Part shown: positions 16,961-25,721 of the stretch, piece by piece
How the letters are laid out: every line of letters starts with the position of its first letter
How positions within the stretch are numbered: position 1 is the stretch's first letter
DNA from: Arcobacteraceae bacterium
GTDB lineage: Bacteria > Campylobacterota > Campylobacteria > Campylobacterales > Arcobacteraceae
Assembly (NCBI GenBank): GCA_028687375.1
Contig: JAQUAG010000001.1
Location: forward strand, 186,001-250,000
DNA length: 64,000 nucleotides
Reading direction: 5' to 3'
Program-made: the position numbers and the translations under genes
The notes under the pieces: model-generated
Seen by the model: only the letters and a program-made list of their open reading frames with translations
Databases searched by the model: none
Told to the model about the DNA's origin: nothing

Positions 16961-18634
16961 TCAAATAGTTGATAAATTTTTTAATTCCACTGCTCTAAGT
17001 AATGCTTTATCAATATGATCAACAATATTTGCTTCACCTATTTTAGTGTTTAGATTCGTTTTATGTAGATATTTATCTACTTTTTTTGTAACACCAGAGA
17101 GTATTAAATGGGAATCTTTCTCTTTTAATTTATCATACACAACTTCAATAGCATGAAGCCCAGCTGCATCTATCAAAGGGACATATCGTAGCCTTAAAAT
17201 AAAAACTTTTGTAGTATCCTCTTTATTGGTAAATGTATCTATAAAGTTCTCTACAATTCCAAAAAAGAGTGGCCCTTGTACTTCATATACAGAAACACCC
17301 AGTGGAACTTCTTTCTTTAAAATCGAATCAGGATCATCTGTTTCTTCATATTCGTTATAAGATTTTATCCTTACAGACTTCATCATAGAATTGATAAATA
17401 AGATAGAAGCAAGTGATATTCCAGCTTGAATCGCAAAATTTAAATCAACCAATACCGTTAAAACAAAAGTAATAAATAAGACAAAAATATCCCCTTTTGG
17501 TGTTTTGATAATCGCTTTAATATGTTTAATTTCCGCCATATTCCAAGCAACAACTATCAAAATAGCACTAAGAACAGCCAAAGGGATTTTCATTATTAAA
17601 GGGGAAAGGAGAAGCATAAAAAGTAAAAGCCATACGGCATGAAATATACCAGAAATTGGGCTTATTCCACCACTTTTTACATTAGTAGCAGTTCTAGCAA
17701 TTGCCCCAGTTGCTGGAAGTCCTCCAAATAATGAAGAGCCAATATTTGCTATCCCTTGTGCAAAAAGTTCTGTATTTGGCTTGTGTTTCGTACCAGCCAT
17801 TCCATCAGCCACGACTGCCGAAAGGAGGGATTCAATTCCAGCTAATATAGCTATCGTTATAGCATCTGGAAAAACTAACCGCATCTTATCAAATGAAAAT
17901 TCTGGTAAAGTAGGCGAGGGGAGCATTGAAGGAATCTCTCCAAATCGACTTTCTATTGTATCTACTGGCAAATCAAACATAAAAACAGCAAATGTCATAA
18001 TCACAATTGCTACAATTGGTGCTGGGATAATTGGATAGTTTTTTTTCATATAAAGTAAAATAAAAATTCCCCCTAGTGAAACAAGAAGTGCATAGATATT
18101 TAATTGATATAAATTTGTACTATATAAAACCAATTTATCAATAAAATCAGGTGGCATCACTTCAATAGGTAATCCAAAGAAATCCCTCAATTGCGAAAAA
18201 ACAATCAATAAAGCTATACCAGAAGTAAAACCTGTAATTACAGGGTAGGGGATAAACTTTATAAGTTCTCCAGCTCTTGCAAAAGCCATAAGAATAAGTA
18301 TGACTCCAGACATAATAGTAGCCATCACAAGACCATCATAGCCATGTTTCATAGCTACAAGTGAAACTGTTACTATAAATGCAGCTGTTGGTCCCCCTAT
18401 TTGCAATCTACTTCCACCGAAAAAGGATATTAGAAATCCTGCTATTATAGCTGTAAAAAGACCCCTTTCTGGTGGTAAATTCGAAGCTATTGCAATAGCT
18501 AAAGAGAGGGGAAGGGCTACAATAGCAACAGAGAGACTTGCCAAAAAGTCTTTATAAAAATCAGCTTTGCTATAACCATATTTTTTTAAATAAACAAATA
18601 ACTTCGGTTCAATGATATGAATAAAATCTTTCAT
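16961..18634 (-). CDS. SulP (SLC26) family anion permease with STAS domain
   Basis: The protein has 557 residues: about 12 hydrophobic segments, then a cytoplasmic STAS domain from about 440 (VFILRLRYVPLIDAAGLHAI). The N-terminal LPLSLAIAIASNLPPERGLF and GGPTAAFIVTV are family signatures. Members import sulfate, bicarbonate or other anions with H+ or Na+; the sequence does not decide which. It follows the CPA2 antiporter gene by 13 bases, so the pair is likely one operon. Confidence 0.9.
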   Translation of the reverse strand: MKDFIHIIEPKLFVYLKKYGYSKADFYKDFLASLSVAIVALPLSLAIAIASNLPPERGLFTAIIAGFLISFFGGSRLQIGGPTAAFIVTVSLVAMKHGYDGLVMATIMSGVILILMAFARAGELIKFIPYPVITGFTSGIALLIVFSQLRDFFGLPIEVMPPDFIDKLVLYSTNLYQLNIYALLVSLGGIFILLYMKKNYPIIPAPIVAIVIMTFAVFMFDLPVDTIESRFGEIPSMLPSPTLPEFSFDKMRLVFPDAITIAILAGIESLLSAVVADGMAGTKHKPNTELFAQGIANIGSSLFGGLPATGAIARTATNVKSGGISPISGIFHAVWLLLFMLLLSPLIMKIPLAVLSAILIVVAWNMAEIKHIKAIIKTPKGDIFVLFITFVLTVLVDLNFAIQAGISLASILFINSMMKSVRIKSYNEYEETDDPDSILKKEVPLGVSVYEVQGPLFFGIVENFIDTFTNKEDTTKVFILRLRYVPLIDAAGLHAIEVVYDKLKEKDSHLILSGVTKKVDKYLHKTNLNTKIGEANIVDHIDKALLRAVELKNLSTI

Positions 18635-18647
18635 AAAAAATATCTTT

Positions 18648-20264
18648 TTAGTGGATAGGTAATGTACAAGTAGTTGCTTTTTTAATCAGCTCACTTGCTA
18701 CTATTTCATTTTCATTGACAAAATTTTTCACATCTAAATCACTTAAATCATCAATTTGTGCTTGATGTGAAATTTTTACAATCACCTCTATTTTTGAATC
18801 TATCGATTTGATTGCTTCAGTTATCAATCTTACTTTATCATCGTTGTCAATTGCTATGATTACTGCCATTGCATTTTTAATCCCTACAGAATTAAGCATT
18901 GTCTTTGATGCTGCATTTCCAAAAAAAACAATATCTCCCACATCATGTCCCCTTTTTACATGGTTTCTATCATGTTCAATAGCAATATAAGTGATATTCT
19001 CTTGCTTTAATTTTTTTACTATCTTTTGTCCTAACAATGAATACCCACATACGATAATGTGATTACTAATCTCAGCACTCACTATTGGTTCTTCTAGTAA
19101 TTCACTTTTTTTAATAAAAAAGATATCACTAAATTGTCTTACGTATTTAAGTGCAATTGAAGTAAAAATCAATGAAATAATAATCGATGAGAGCATCATT
19201 TGATGAACATCATTTGATAAAAGATTACTTGAAGCAGCAACCGCTAAAACAGCAAACGAGAACTCTCCAACTTGTGCCAAAGTTAAAGCTGTTTTAAAAG
19301 CTCTTTTAGGGATATTGAAAATGCTTATAAGTGCAAATATTAAAATAAGTTTTACCAATAAAATTCCAACGGTTAATCCAATAATATTCAATAAATTATC
19401 AATTACATAATGGATGTTGACCTGCATCCCAACTGTTATAAAAAACAATCCAAGTAAAATATCCCTAAAAGGTACCAAATCGGCTTCTATTTGATACTTA
19501 TATTTTGTTTCAGCTATAAGCATTCCAGCTATAAATGCCCCCAAAGAATAAGAAAATCCAAAAAGATGAGCAAGTAAAGCAGAAGATAAAACAAGTAAAA
19601 TAATTGTCCCTACAAATAACTCTTCACTTTTGCTATCAACAACGATTGCTAAAAGTTTTTCGACAACAAACTTTCCTACAAAATAGAGTGTTCCCAATAC
19701 AATAGCACCTGAAATAATAGTATTTGTTACCAAATCATTCAAACTTGATGTTTGATCTGTAAATATTGTAATCATAATCAGAATAGGGATAACTGCTAAA
19801 TCTTGAAATATAAGTATCCCTACGCTATTTCGTCCATATGGTCTGTGAATATCTCCATTTTCATTTAATATTTTAAGAACTATTGCTGTCGAGGATAGTG
19901 AAATTGCAGCTCCAAGAATAATAGATGTTTTTACATCTATTCCAAAAAAATGATGTGCTACAAAACCAAAAAATGAAGACACAAGAACTACCTGAAGCCC
20001 TCCAAATACAAAAACCTCTTTTTTCATCTGCTTTAGATGATGTAAAGAGAACTCTAATCCAATAGTGAACATTAAAAAAACAATTCCAAATTCAGCGATA
20101 TGGGAAAGTTCATTTTGAGTAATTTGTGAAAATCCCATAAAATAACCAATTATTGAACCAGTTAAAATATAGCCTACAATTGATGAAATTTGAAATCTTT
20201 TTAGAAAAATATTAAAAATAATTGCTATGGTTAAAGTGATAACTATAATTGATAAAATATCCAA
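18648..20264 (-). CDS. CPA2 family cation:proton antiporter with TrkA-N domain (KefB-like)
   Basis: The protein has 538 residues: a membrane domain of about 12-13 segments (to about 385) and a Rossmann-type TrkA-N (RCK) domain from about 400 (HIIVCGYSLLGQKIVKKL...). The membrane part contains FLMFTIGLEFSLHHLKQM and GAAISLSSTAIVLKIL, typical of KefB/KefC-like K+/H+ antiporters. The nucleotide loop is GYSLLG rather than GxGxxG, so nucleotide control may differ. It is divergent from queF with a shared, mirror-image promoter region. Confidence 0.9.
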   Translation of the reverse strand: MDILSIIVITLTIAIIFNIFLKRFQISSIVGYILTGSIIGYFMGFSQITQNELSHIAEFGIVFLMFTIGLEFSLHHLKQMKKEVFVFGGLQVVLVSSFFGFVAHHFFGIDVKTSIILGAAISLSSTAIVLKILNENGDIHRPYGRNSVGILIFQDLAVIPILIMITIFTDQTSSLNDLVTNTIISGAIVLGTLYFVGKFVVEKLLAIVVDSKSEELFVGTIILLVLSSALLAHLFGFSYSLGAFIAGMLIAETKYKYQIEADLVPFRDILLGLFFITVGMQVNIHYVIDNLLNIIGLTVGILLVKLILIFALISIFNIPKRAFKTALTLAQVGEFSFAVLAVAASSNLLSNDVHQMMLSSIIISLIFTSIALKYVRQFSDIFFIKKSELLEEPIVSAEISNHIIVCGYSLLGQKIVKKLKQENITYIAIEHDRNHVKRGHDVGDIVFFGNAASKTMLNSVGIKNAMAVIIAIDNDDKVRLITEAIKSIDSKIEVIVKISHQAQIDDLSDLDVKNFVNENEIVASELIKKATTCTLPIH

Positions 20265-20290
20265 AATATACTCCTTTTATTAAGAGGTTC

Positions 20291-20328
20291 GATTATACCA
20301 TAAAATTTATCATAGCTTTGGTATAATC
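20291..20328. promoter_or_regulatory. Mirror-image divergent promoters for the antiporter operon and queF
   Basis: The exact inverted repeat GATTATACCA (20291-20300) / TGGTATAATC (20319-20328) puts a TATAAT -10 box on each strand. The plus box (20322-20327) lies about 27 bases before queF's ATG; the minus box (20292-20297) lies about 28 bases before the antiporter ATG. Both genes have good ribosome binding sites downstream. An operator role for the palindrome is possible. Confidence 0.65.
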
Positions 20329-20353
20329 AAGGGAAAATATTTAGGAGAAGATT

Positions 20354-20734
20354 ATGAAATATGGTGAAAAAGAGATTGCGCAATTTGATATACATAAAGA
20401 GGAAAATTTTTGGCCAAATGAGCATTCAAAAAATTATATTATTGATATCGAACTTCCAGAATTTGTATCTCTTTGTCCAAGAAGTGGATATCCAGATTTT
20501 GCAAAAATTAAACTACAATATATTCCAAATGAAAAAGTAATAGAGCTTAAAGCCCTTAAACTTTATATTAATACTTTTATCAATAGACATATTTCACATG
20601 AAAATGCTGCAAATGAGATATATGATATTTTAGTCGAAAAACTAACTCCAAGATGGATTAAAGTAGTTGCTGATTTTAATCCACGAGGAAATGTTCATAC
20701 TGTTATCACAATAGATAGCAACGACCAAAAATAG
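20354..20734 (+). CDS. queF: NADPH-dependent 7-cyano-7-deazaguanine reductase, one-domain type
   Basis: The protein has 126 residues, the short unimodular QueF. It reduces preQ0 to preQ1 in queuosine synthesis. The active-site cysteine and aspartate occur in FVSLCPRSGYPDFAKI, and the conserved QueF segment NRHISHENAANEIY is present. The start has AGGAGA upstream. It is divergent from the CPA2 antiporter. No preQ1 riboswitch is recognisable in the short leader. Confidence 0.96.
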   Translation: MKYGEKEIAQFDIHKEENFWPNEHSKNYIIDIELPEFVSLCPRSGYPDFAKIKLQYIPNEKVIELKALKLYINTFINRHISHENAANEIYDILVEKLTPRWIKVVADFNPRGNVHTVITIDSNDQK

Positions 20735-20745
20735 GGGATTTTTGA

Positions 20746-21375
20746 TTGCTGACTCTTTTATCTACAAATGACGCTGCACAAAAGCTTGGGATCTCTGTCC
20801 AAGGTGTCCATTATAGAATCAAAACAAATAAACTTAAATCTATCCAAAAAGATGGTAAAACATTTGTGTATTTAGATATTGAAGAGGAAAAAGCTGAAAA
20901 CTTTCAAAATTCTAACAATCATCAATTAGAGATTATTAAAGTAAAAGATGAGCAAATTGGCTTTTTAAAAAAAGCTATACGATGGATGACATTTCAACAC
21001 AAAAATGAACTCCAAAGGATGGAACAAACTCACAATAAAATCATCGATGTTTTTAAAAGTGAAGTTGAACTACTCCAAAGAGCTTACAATGAGATGCAAA
21101 CACTTTATAAAACACAACAAAGTGTAGAGTATCAAAAAGAAGAAACCCCACAATCAAATCTATCTAAAACAAAAGTAGCTGAGACTGTCATTAAAAATGA
21201 TGGGATGATGGCTATTGAAGAATTTCTTTTATTTTTAAGAAGAAAAGGGAAAAGTAACAATCAAATCAAACAAATTCTCTACGATGCCATCAAATCTGGT
21301 GATAGTCGTTTCAAATACAATCCAATACGAAAAACCATATCTGTAATGCATGATTCATTTCAAGATTTAATTTAA
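20746..21375 (+). CDS. Helix-turn-helix DNA-binding protein with coiled coil
   Basis: The protein has 209 residues. The N-terminus (LLSTNDAAQKLGISVQGVHYRIKTNKLKSI...) is a MerR/excisionase-like winged helix. The middle (about 60-130) is Gln/Lys/Glu-rich coiled coil, and the C-terminus (from about 150) is a second basic region with FLLFLRRKGKSNNQIKQIL. The start is TTG at 20746 with GGGG eight bases upstream. It lies 11 bases after queF and 15 before the broken kinase gene. Probably a regulator or nucleoid protein; target unknown. Confidence 0.72.
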   Translation: MLTLLSTNDAAQKLGISVQGVHYRIKTNKLKSIQKDGKTFVYLDIEEEKAENFQNSNNHQLEIIKVKDEQIGFLKKAIRWMTFQHKNELQRMEQTHNKIIDVFKSEVELLQRAYNEMQTLYKTQQSVEYQKEETPQSNLSKTKVAETVIKNDGMMAIEEFLLFLRRKGKSNNQIKQILYDAIKSGDSRFKYNPIRKTISVMHDSFQDLI

Positions 21376-21390
21376 TACAATGGGGCAATA

Positions 21391-22894
21391 ATGATTAAAA
21401 AAATTTTAAAAAACAAAATTCTCATCTCTATTTTGATAGTTTCTATCGCTATACTCTCAATCTTATTTGTGGCTATTCCGCAACTTACAGAAAAAAATAC
21501 TATTGATCTTATTGCAAAAAATAGTATAACAAATGCTGAGCAAATCAAACTTACAAGAGCTTATTATCTTCAGTCTGTTGTAAAAGATATTAAAGAATAT
21601 GCGCCAAATATTAAATTTGATTACAATCACCAAGGGGTGAATGGTGTATTACCATTTCCAACTTCAACAATTCATGACTTAAGCAAAATTTTTAGTGCAA
21701 ATACCAATGTCCAATTTAGATTTTATAGTGAATTTCCGTTTAAACCAAAAGCAAATAGGGTACTTGATGAGAAACAAAAAGAGATTTTAAAATTTACTCA
21801 GAACAATAAAGATGGAATATATATAGCATCCGACACAATTAATGGAAAACCAGTAGTACGCGTTGCTGTTACTGATTTTATGACAGAGCAATCTTGTGTA
21901 GAGTGTCATAATAGTCACAAAGATAGAACTTGGACAAAAGATTGGAAATTAGGAGATAGAAGAGGTGTATTAGAGATTATTACTCCACTGGAAGAGCCAC
22001 TTGCAGCAAATAATATTATGAAAAATAAAATCTTATCTTACGTTGGTGGTTCTTTACTTTTACTTATCGTCTACTACTCTTGGATGCTTTATAAAAGGGA
22101 AAATGAACTTTTGGTTGAAAATGAATCTCTCAATAAAAAAATAGAAGAGGAAGTTGCTAAAAATATTCAAAAAGAGAAACAAATTATTTTGCAAAACAGA
22201 AGTGCAGCACTTGGTGATATGATGGCAGCTATCATTCATCAATGGAAACCAACCTCTTAATGGAATATCGATGGCAAATAGCTCCTTAAAACTCCAAGGA
22301 GAACTTGGTATGCTTGATATAGAAGAGGTTAATAAACAAGTAATAACTATTGATAATCAAATCACAAATATGAATGATACAATGAACGATTTTAAAGACT
22401 TTTTCAAACCAAAAGCTCAATCTTGTTATAACGTAAATGATAGCATCTCTCAAGTCATAAGAATTATTGGAAAAGTTTATGCGATACAAAAAGTAAACCT
22501 TCTGTTAAATTTATCTGAAAATTGCTACACACAAGGGTATTCAAATGAGCTTAATCAAGTAATAATTAATATTCTTAATAATGCAAGAGATGTTATTTTA
22601 GAAAAAGATACGAAAGTCAAAGATGTTGTCATTACTACTAAAAAAATAGACAATACCATCACTATTATAATTGAAGATTTTGCAGGAGGAATACCTACAA
22701 ATATAATCAATAATATTTTTGAACCATATGTTACCACCAAAGATGATACTCATGGTACAGGTATTGGTCTAGATATGTCAAAAACTATTATAGAAAAAGT
22801 AAATGGAAAAATTGACGCAGAAAATTATCTTACAAAAGTAGAGGGAGAAGATGTAATTGGTGCTAGATTTACGATCAAATTAAAATCTTGCTAA
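21391..22894 (+). pseudogene. Heme-sensor (DUF3365/Tll0287-like) histidine kinase broken by a one-base frameshift
   Basis: The first frame (21391-22260) has a transmembrane segment, a DUF3365-type sensor domain with heme-binding CVECH (residues 169-173) and WKLGDRRGVLEI, a second transmembrane segment, a coiled coil, and the phospho-acceptor GDMMAAIIHQWK. It then runs into TAA. The second frame (22271-22894) continues SMANSSLKL, the N-box NQVIINILNNARD and GTGIGLDMSKTI. Deleting one C at 22249-22250 restores HQWKQPLNGISMANSSLKL, a canonical kinase core. So this is a single kinase gene with a +1 insertion, either a real mutation, a phase-off state or a sequencing error. Confidence 0.88.
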
Positions 22895-22979
22895 AATAGA
22901 TTAAATCTTTTATATTTCTATAATTTATTAGTATTATAATACGAGTTAAAATACAAATAAAGATAATACAAGGAATTAT

Positions 22980-23411
22980 ATGGGTTATTTATTATATTCT
23001 TCAAATGAGATGTTTTCATCAACTAATTTAATCAGGCAGAGTAAGCAAATATTTGACAAACTTCAAGAGAAAGAGATAGAAAAAGCTGTAATTTTAAGAG
23101 ATGGAAAACCTTCTTTTATAATGCTTGACTTTGAATTTTATGAAAAAATGATGGCTGAATATAGTATTTTAAAAGAAAATTCTTTAAAAATAAAGCAAAC
23201 TAAAAAACATACTATAAAACAAATATTAGATCAACCTATAGAACAACAAATAAAACAAAATAAGCTTGCAATAGAAAATGAGATGCATATTATCCAAAAA
23301 GATTCAGACTCTGTAATCTCTCATCAATCATCAGATCCATTAAGTGTAGACTTATCGCAAGATTTTAAAGATGAACACAATGGTGAAATAAAAGAATTTT
23401 GGGATAAATAA
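22980..23411 (+). CDS. Phd/YefM antitoxin-like protein with long C-terminal tail
   Basis: The 143-residue protein has an N-terminal 60 residues resembling Phd/YefM (STNLIRQSKQIFDKLQ, AVILRDGKPSFIMLDFEFYE), a dimeric DNA-binding fold. The rest is hydrophilic and Gln/Lys/Asp rich without recognised domain. No toxin gene follows; instead TAATG couples it to the flavoprotein gene at 23411. It may be a repressor of the operon rather than an antitoxin. A TATAAT (about 22934-22939) sits about 40 bases upstream. Confidence 0.7.
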   Translation: MGYLLYSSNEMFSSTNLIRQSKQIFDKLQEKEIEKAVILRDGKPSFIMLDFEFYEKMMAEYSILKENSLKIKQTKKHTIKQILDQPIEQQIKQNKLAIENEMHIIQKDSDSVISHQSSDPLSVDLSQDFKDEHNGEIKEFWDK

Positions 23412-24988
23412 TGGACAAGTTTGATATTGTAATTGTTGGAAGTGGTGGGGCAGCGCTAAGTTGTGCTATAAGTGCAAAACAAAAAGGTTTGTCTGTTATT
23501 GTGATTACAAAATCAAATGCAACAGCTGCTCAAACAGCGCAAGCCCAAGGTGGCATAAACTCTGTTTTATCCAATAATGATGATACAGTCAAATCTCATA
23601 TTGATGACACTTTTAAATCATCCTGTGAAATAGGGGATAAAGAATCGATTAGCTTTATGTGTGAGCATGGGAAAGATACTATTATGTGGCTTGATAGTTT
23701 AGGCGTTCCATTTAGTAGAGACAATAGCAATAGTATCGCTCAAAGAAAACTTGGAGGAGCATCAAATTCTAGAGCTTGCTATAGTTCTGATTATACTGGA
23801 TTGAAAATTCTTCATACACTTTATGACACTGTTGTTAAACTCCAAATACCTATCTTAGAACATTCTTTTTTACTTGACTTGATAAAAGATGAAGAGAAAG
23901 TTTATGGAATACACTATTTAGATATTAAAACTACTGAAATAAAACAACTTTTTGCTTCTAATGTTGTATTAGCTACTGGTGGCTATAGTGGAACTTATCA
24001 CGGATTTACAACAAATAGTAAAGATACTACAGCTGATGGCATTATGGCTGGTTTTAGAGCTGGTTTAAGCCTTGAGAATATGGAATTCGTTCAATTTCAT
24101 CCAACAGCACTCAAAGATAGATTTATACTTATTAGTGAATCCGCACGAGGAGAAGGTGGATATTTAGTAACTAAAGATGGTAAAAGATTTGTTGATGAGC
24201 TACAACCACGTGATATTGTTGCAAGAGAGATTTATAAAAAACTACTCAATAATGAAGAAATTTTCTTAGATCTTAGACATATTCCAAAAGAAAAATTACT
24301 CCATTTACTCCCTCAAGAGTATAAACTTATCTTTAAATTTACTTCATTAGAAATGGATAAAGACCTTATCCCAATAACACCAGCAACGCACTATACAATG
24401 GGTGGATTGAAGTGTGACAAAGATTCTAAAACTTCTTTAAATAATCTTTATGTAATTGGTGAAGCTTCTTCAAATGGAGTACATGGAGCAAATAGACTTG
24501 GTGGAAATTCACTTTTAGAAATAGTCCTGTTTGGAAAAAAACTAGGGGAGAGTTTATCCTCTTCAAATACTATAACTACAAAATTAACTAAAACTATTTT
24601 GGATAAGAATTTACGAGATTTTGAAAATATTTTTAACTCTACACCTAGTTTAGATTTTTATAAAATCAAAAAGGACTTAGGAAAGATAATGTTTCAAAAA
24701 GTGGGTCTCTTTAGAACTAAAGATGGCTTGGAAAGTGCTTTAGAATTTGTAGAAAACATCATAAATAATCTTGATAAATTTGGAATTGATGATAAATCAA
24801 AGCTATACAACACCAATTTACAAGATTTTTTAGAATTTAGAAATATCGTATGGTGTGCAAAAACAATTATTGTAAGTGCTTTAAATAGATGTGAAAGTAG
24901 AGGATCCCATTTTAGAAATGATTTTCCAACATCTATTGATAGTTATAAAAAAACAACCATTATCAATAATACCTTTATGATAAAGTAG
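23411..24988 (+). CDS. FAD-dependent fumarate reductase/succinate dehydrogenase/L-aspartate oxidase family flavoprotein
   Basis: The 525-residue protein has the N-terminal FAD motif IVIVGSGGAALSCAISA and the conserved core of this superfamily. It mixes family signatures: SRACYSSDYTGLKILHTLYD and GANRLGGNSLLE look like SdhA/FrdA, while QFHPTAL, FILISESARGEGG and QPRDIVARE look like NadB. It is shorter than typical SdhA. It is paired with an iron-sulfur subunit six bases downstream, favouring a dehydrogenase or reductase over an oxidase. No membrane anchor gene is adjacent. Substrate not decided. Confidence 0.85.
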   Translation: MDKFDIVIVGSGGAALSCAISAKQKGLSVIVITKSNATAAQTAQAQGGINSVLSNNDDTVKSHIDDTFKSSCEIGDKESISFMCEHGKDTIMWLDSLGVPFSRDNSNSIAQRKLGGASNSRACYSSDYTGLKILHTLYDTVVKLQIPILEHSFLLDLIKDEEKVYGIHYLDIKTTEIKQLFASNVVLATGGYSGTYHGFTTNSKDTTADGIMAGFRAGLSLENMEFVQFHPTALKDRFILISESARGEGGYLVTKDGKRFVDELQPRDIVAREIYKKLLNNEEIFLDLRHIPKEKLLHLLPQEYKLIFKFTSLEMDKDLIPITPATHYTMGGLKCDKDSKTSLNNLYVIGEASSNGVHGANRLGGNSLLEIVLFGKKLGESLSSSNTITTKLTKTILDKNLRDFENIFNSTPSLDFYKIKKDLGKIMFQKVGLFRTKDGLESALEFVENIINNLDKFGIDDKSKLYNTNLQDFLEFRNIVWCAKTIIVSALNRCESRGSHFRNDFPTSIDSYKKTTIINNTFMIK

Positions 24989-24993
24989 GCAAT

Positions 24994-25713
24994 ATGAAAC
25001 TAAATATAAATAATACAGATTATACAATTGATGAAAAAATAACAAATCTTCTTGATGCTTTTATCTATATTAAAGAGCATATCAACAAAAGTTTTAGTTT
25101 TAGTTATGGCTGTAAAAGTGGTAATTGTGGGAGTTGTAGTGTTAGAGTTAATAATATTGAGAGTTTAGCTTGCACTACAAATATTAAGTCTCTTGATGAA
25201 ATTTTACCATTGAAAAATCTTCCTATTGTAAAAGATTTAATCGTTGATAATCAAAATATAAAAGATAAACTCAAACAATCTTTTGCTTTTTTATCAACAT
25301 TAAATCAAGATAGTATAACTACACAAATTGATGTAGATAAAATAGATATTGAAAGTAGTTGTATCTTATGTAATAGTTGTTATAGCTCTTGCCCTGTGTA
25401 TGAAGTCAATTCAAATTTTATAGGGCCATTTGCACTTACTCGAGTTTACAGATATCTTAATGATACAAAAGAGCTATCTAGTAAATCAAAACTTGATGCT
25501 ATCCAAACAAATGGCGTTTGGGATTGTACTTTATGTGGAGCTTGTAGTATAGTTTGTCCACAAAGTATAGATATTAAAAATGATATATTAAAACTACAAA
25601 ACTTCAGTGTTCAAAATGGATATTCAAATCCATTATTTTCATCATCTTCAAATAATTTTAATAGTGGATTTGACCAATTTTTAAGTGGAGGGTTTAATCC
25701 TAACGGATTTTAA
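24994..25713 (+). CDS. SdhB/FrdB-like iron-sulfur subunit with two ferredoxin-type sites
   Basis: The 239-residue protein has a plant-type [2Fe-2S] N-domain (C40, C45, C48, C60 in YGCKSGNCGSC). The C-domain has two full CxxCxxCxxxCP sites: C123-C133 and C178-C188 (CTLCGACSIVCP). Ordinary SdhB/FrdB lacks the second cysteine of the last motif and so holds [3Fe-4S]; here it is cysteine, suggesting a second [4Fe-4S]. It ends in a Ser/Asn/Gly-rich tail. It would carry electrons from the flavoprotein to an unlinked partner. The gene ends 8 bases from the convergent neighbour. Confidence 0.87.
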   Translation: MKLNINNTDYTIDEKITNLLDAFIYIKEHINKSFSFSYGCKSGNCGSCSVRVNNIESLACTTNIKSLDEILPLKNLPIVKDLIVDNQNIKDKLKQSFAFLSTLNQDSITTQIDVDKIDIESSCILCNSCYSSCPVYEVNSNFIGPFALTRVYRYLNDTKELSSKSKLDAIQTNGVWDCTLCGACSIVCPQSIDIKNDILKLQNFSVQNGYSNPLFSSSSNNFNSGFDQFLSGGFNPNGF

Positions 25714-25721
25714 TCTTCCAA

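Noticed and set aside
20283-20300. tRNA T-arm (GGTTCGATT)
   Set aside because: No flanking 5-bp T-stem complement, acceptor stem or anticodon arm in range.
20281-20353. preQ1 riboswitch upstream of queF (AGAGGTTC string)
   Set aside because: The AGAGG has no CCTCT partner and the A-rich tail with AAAAAACTA is missing; the region is explained by two divergent promoters.
22980-23411. Type II toxin-antitoxin locus
   Set aside because: Only a Phd-like part is present; the following gene is a flavoprotein, not a toxin.
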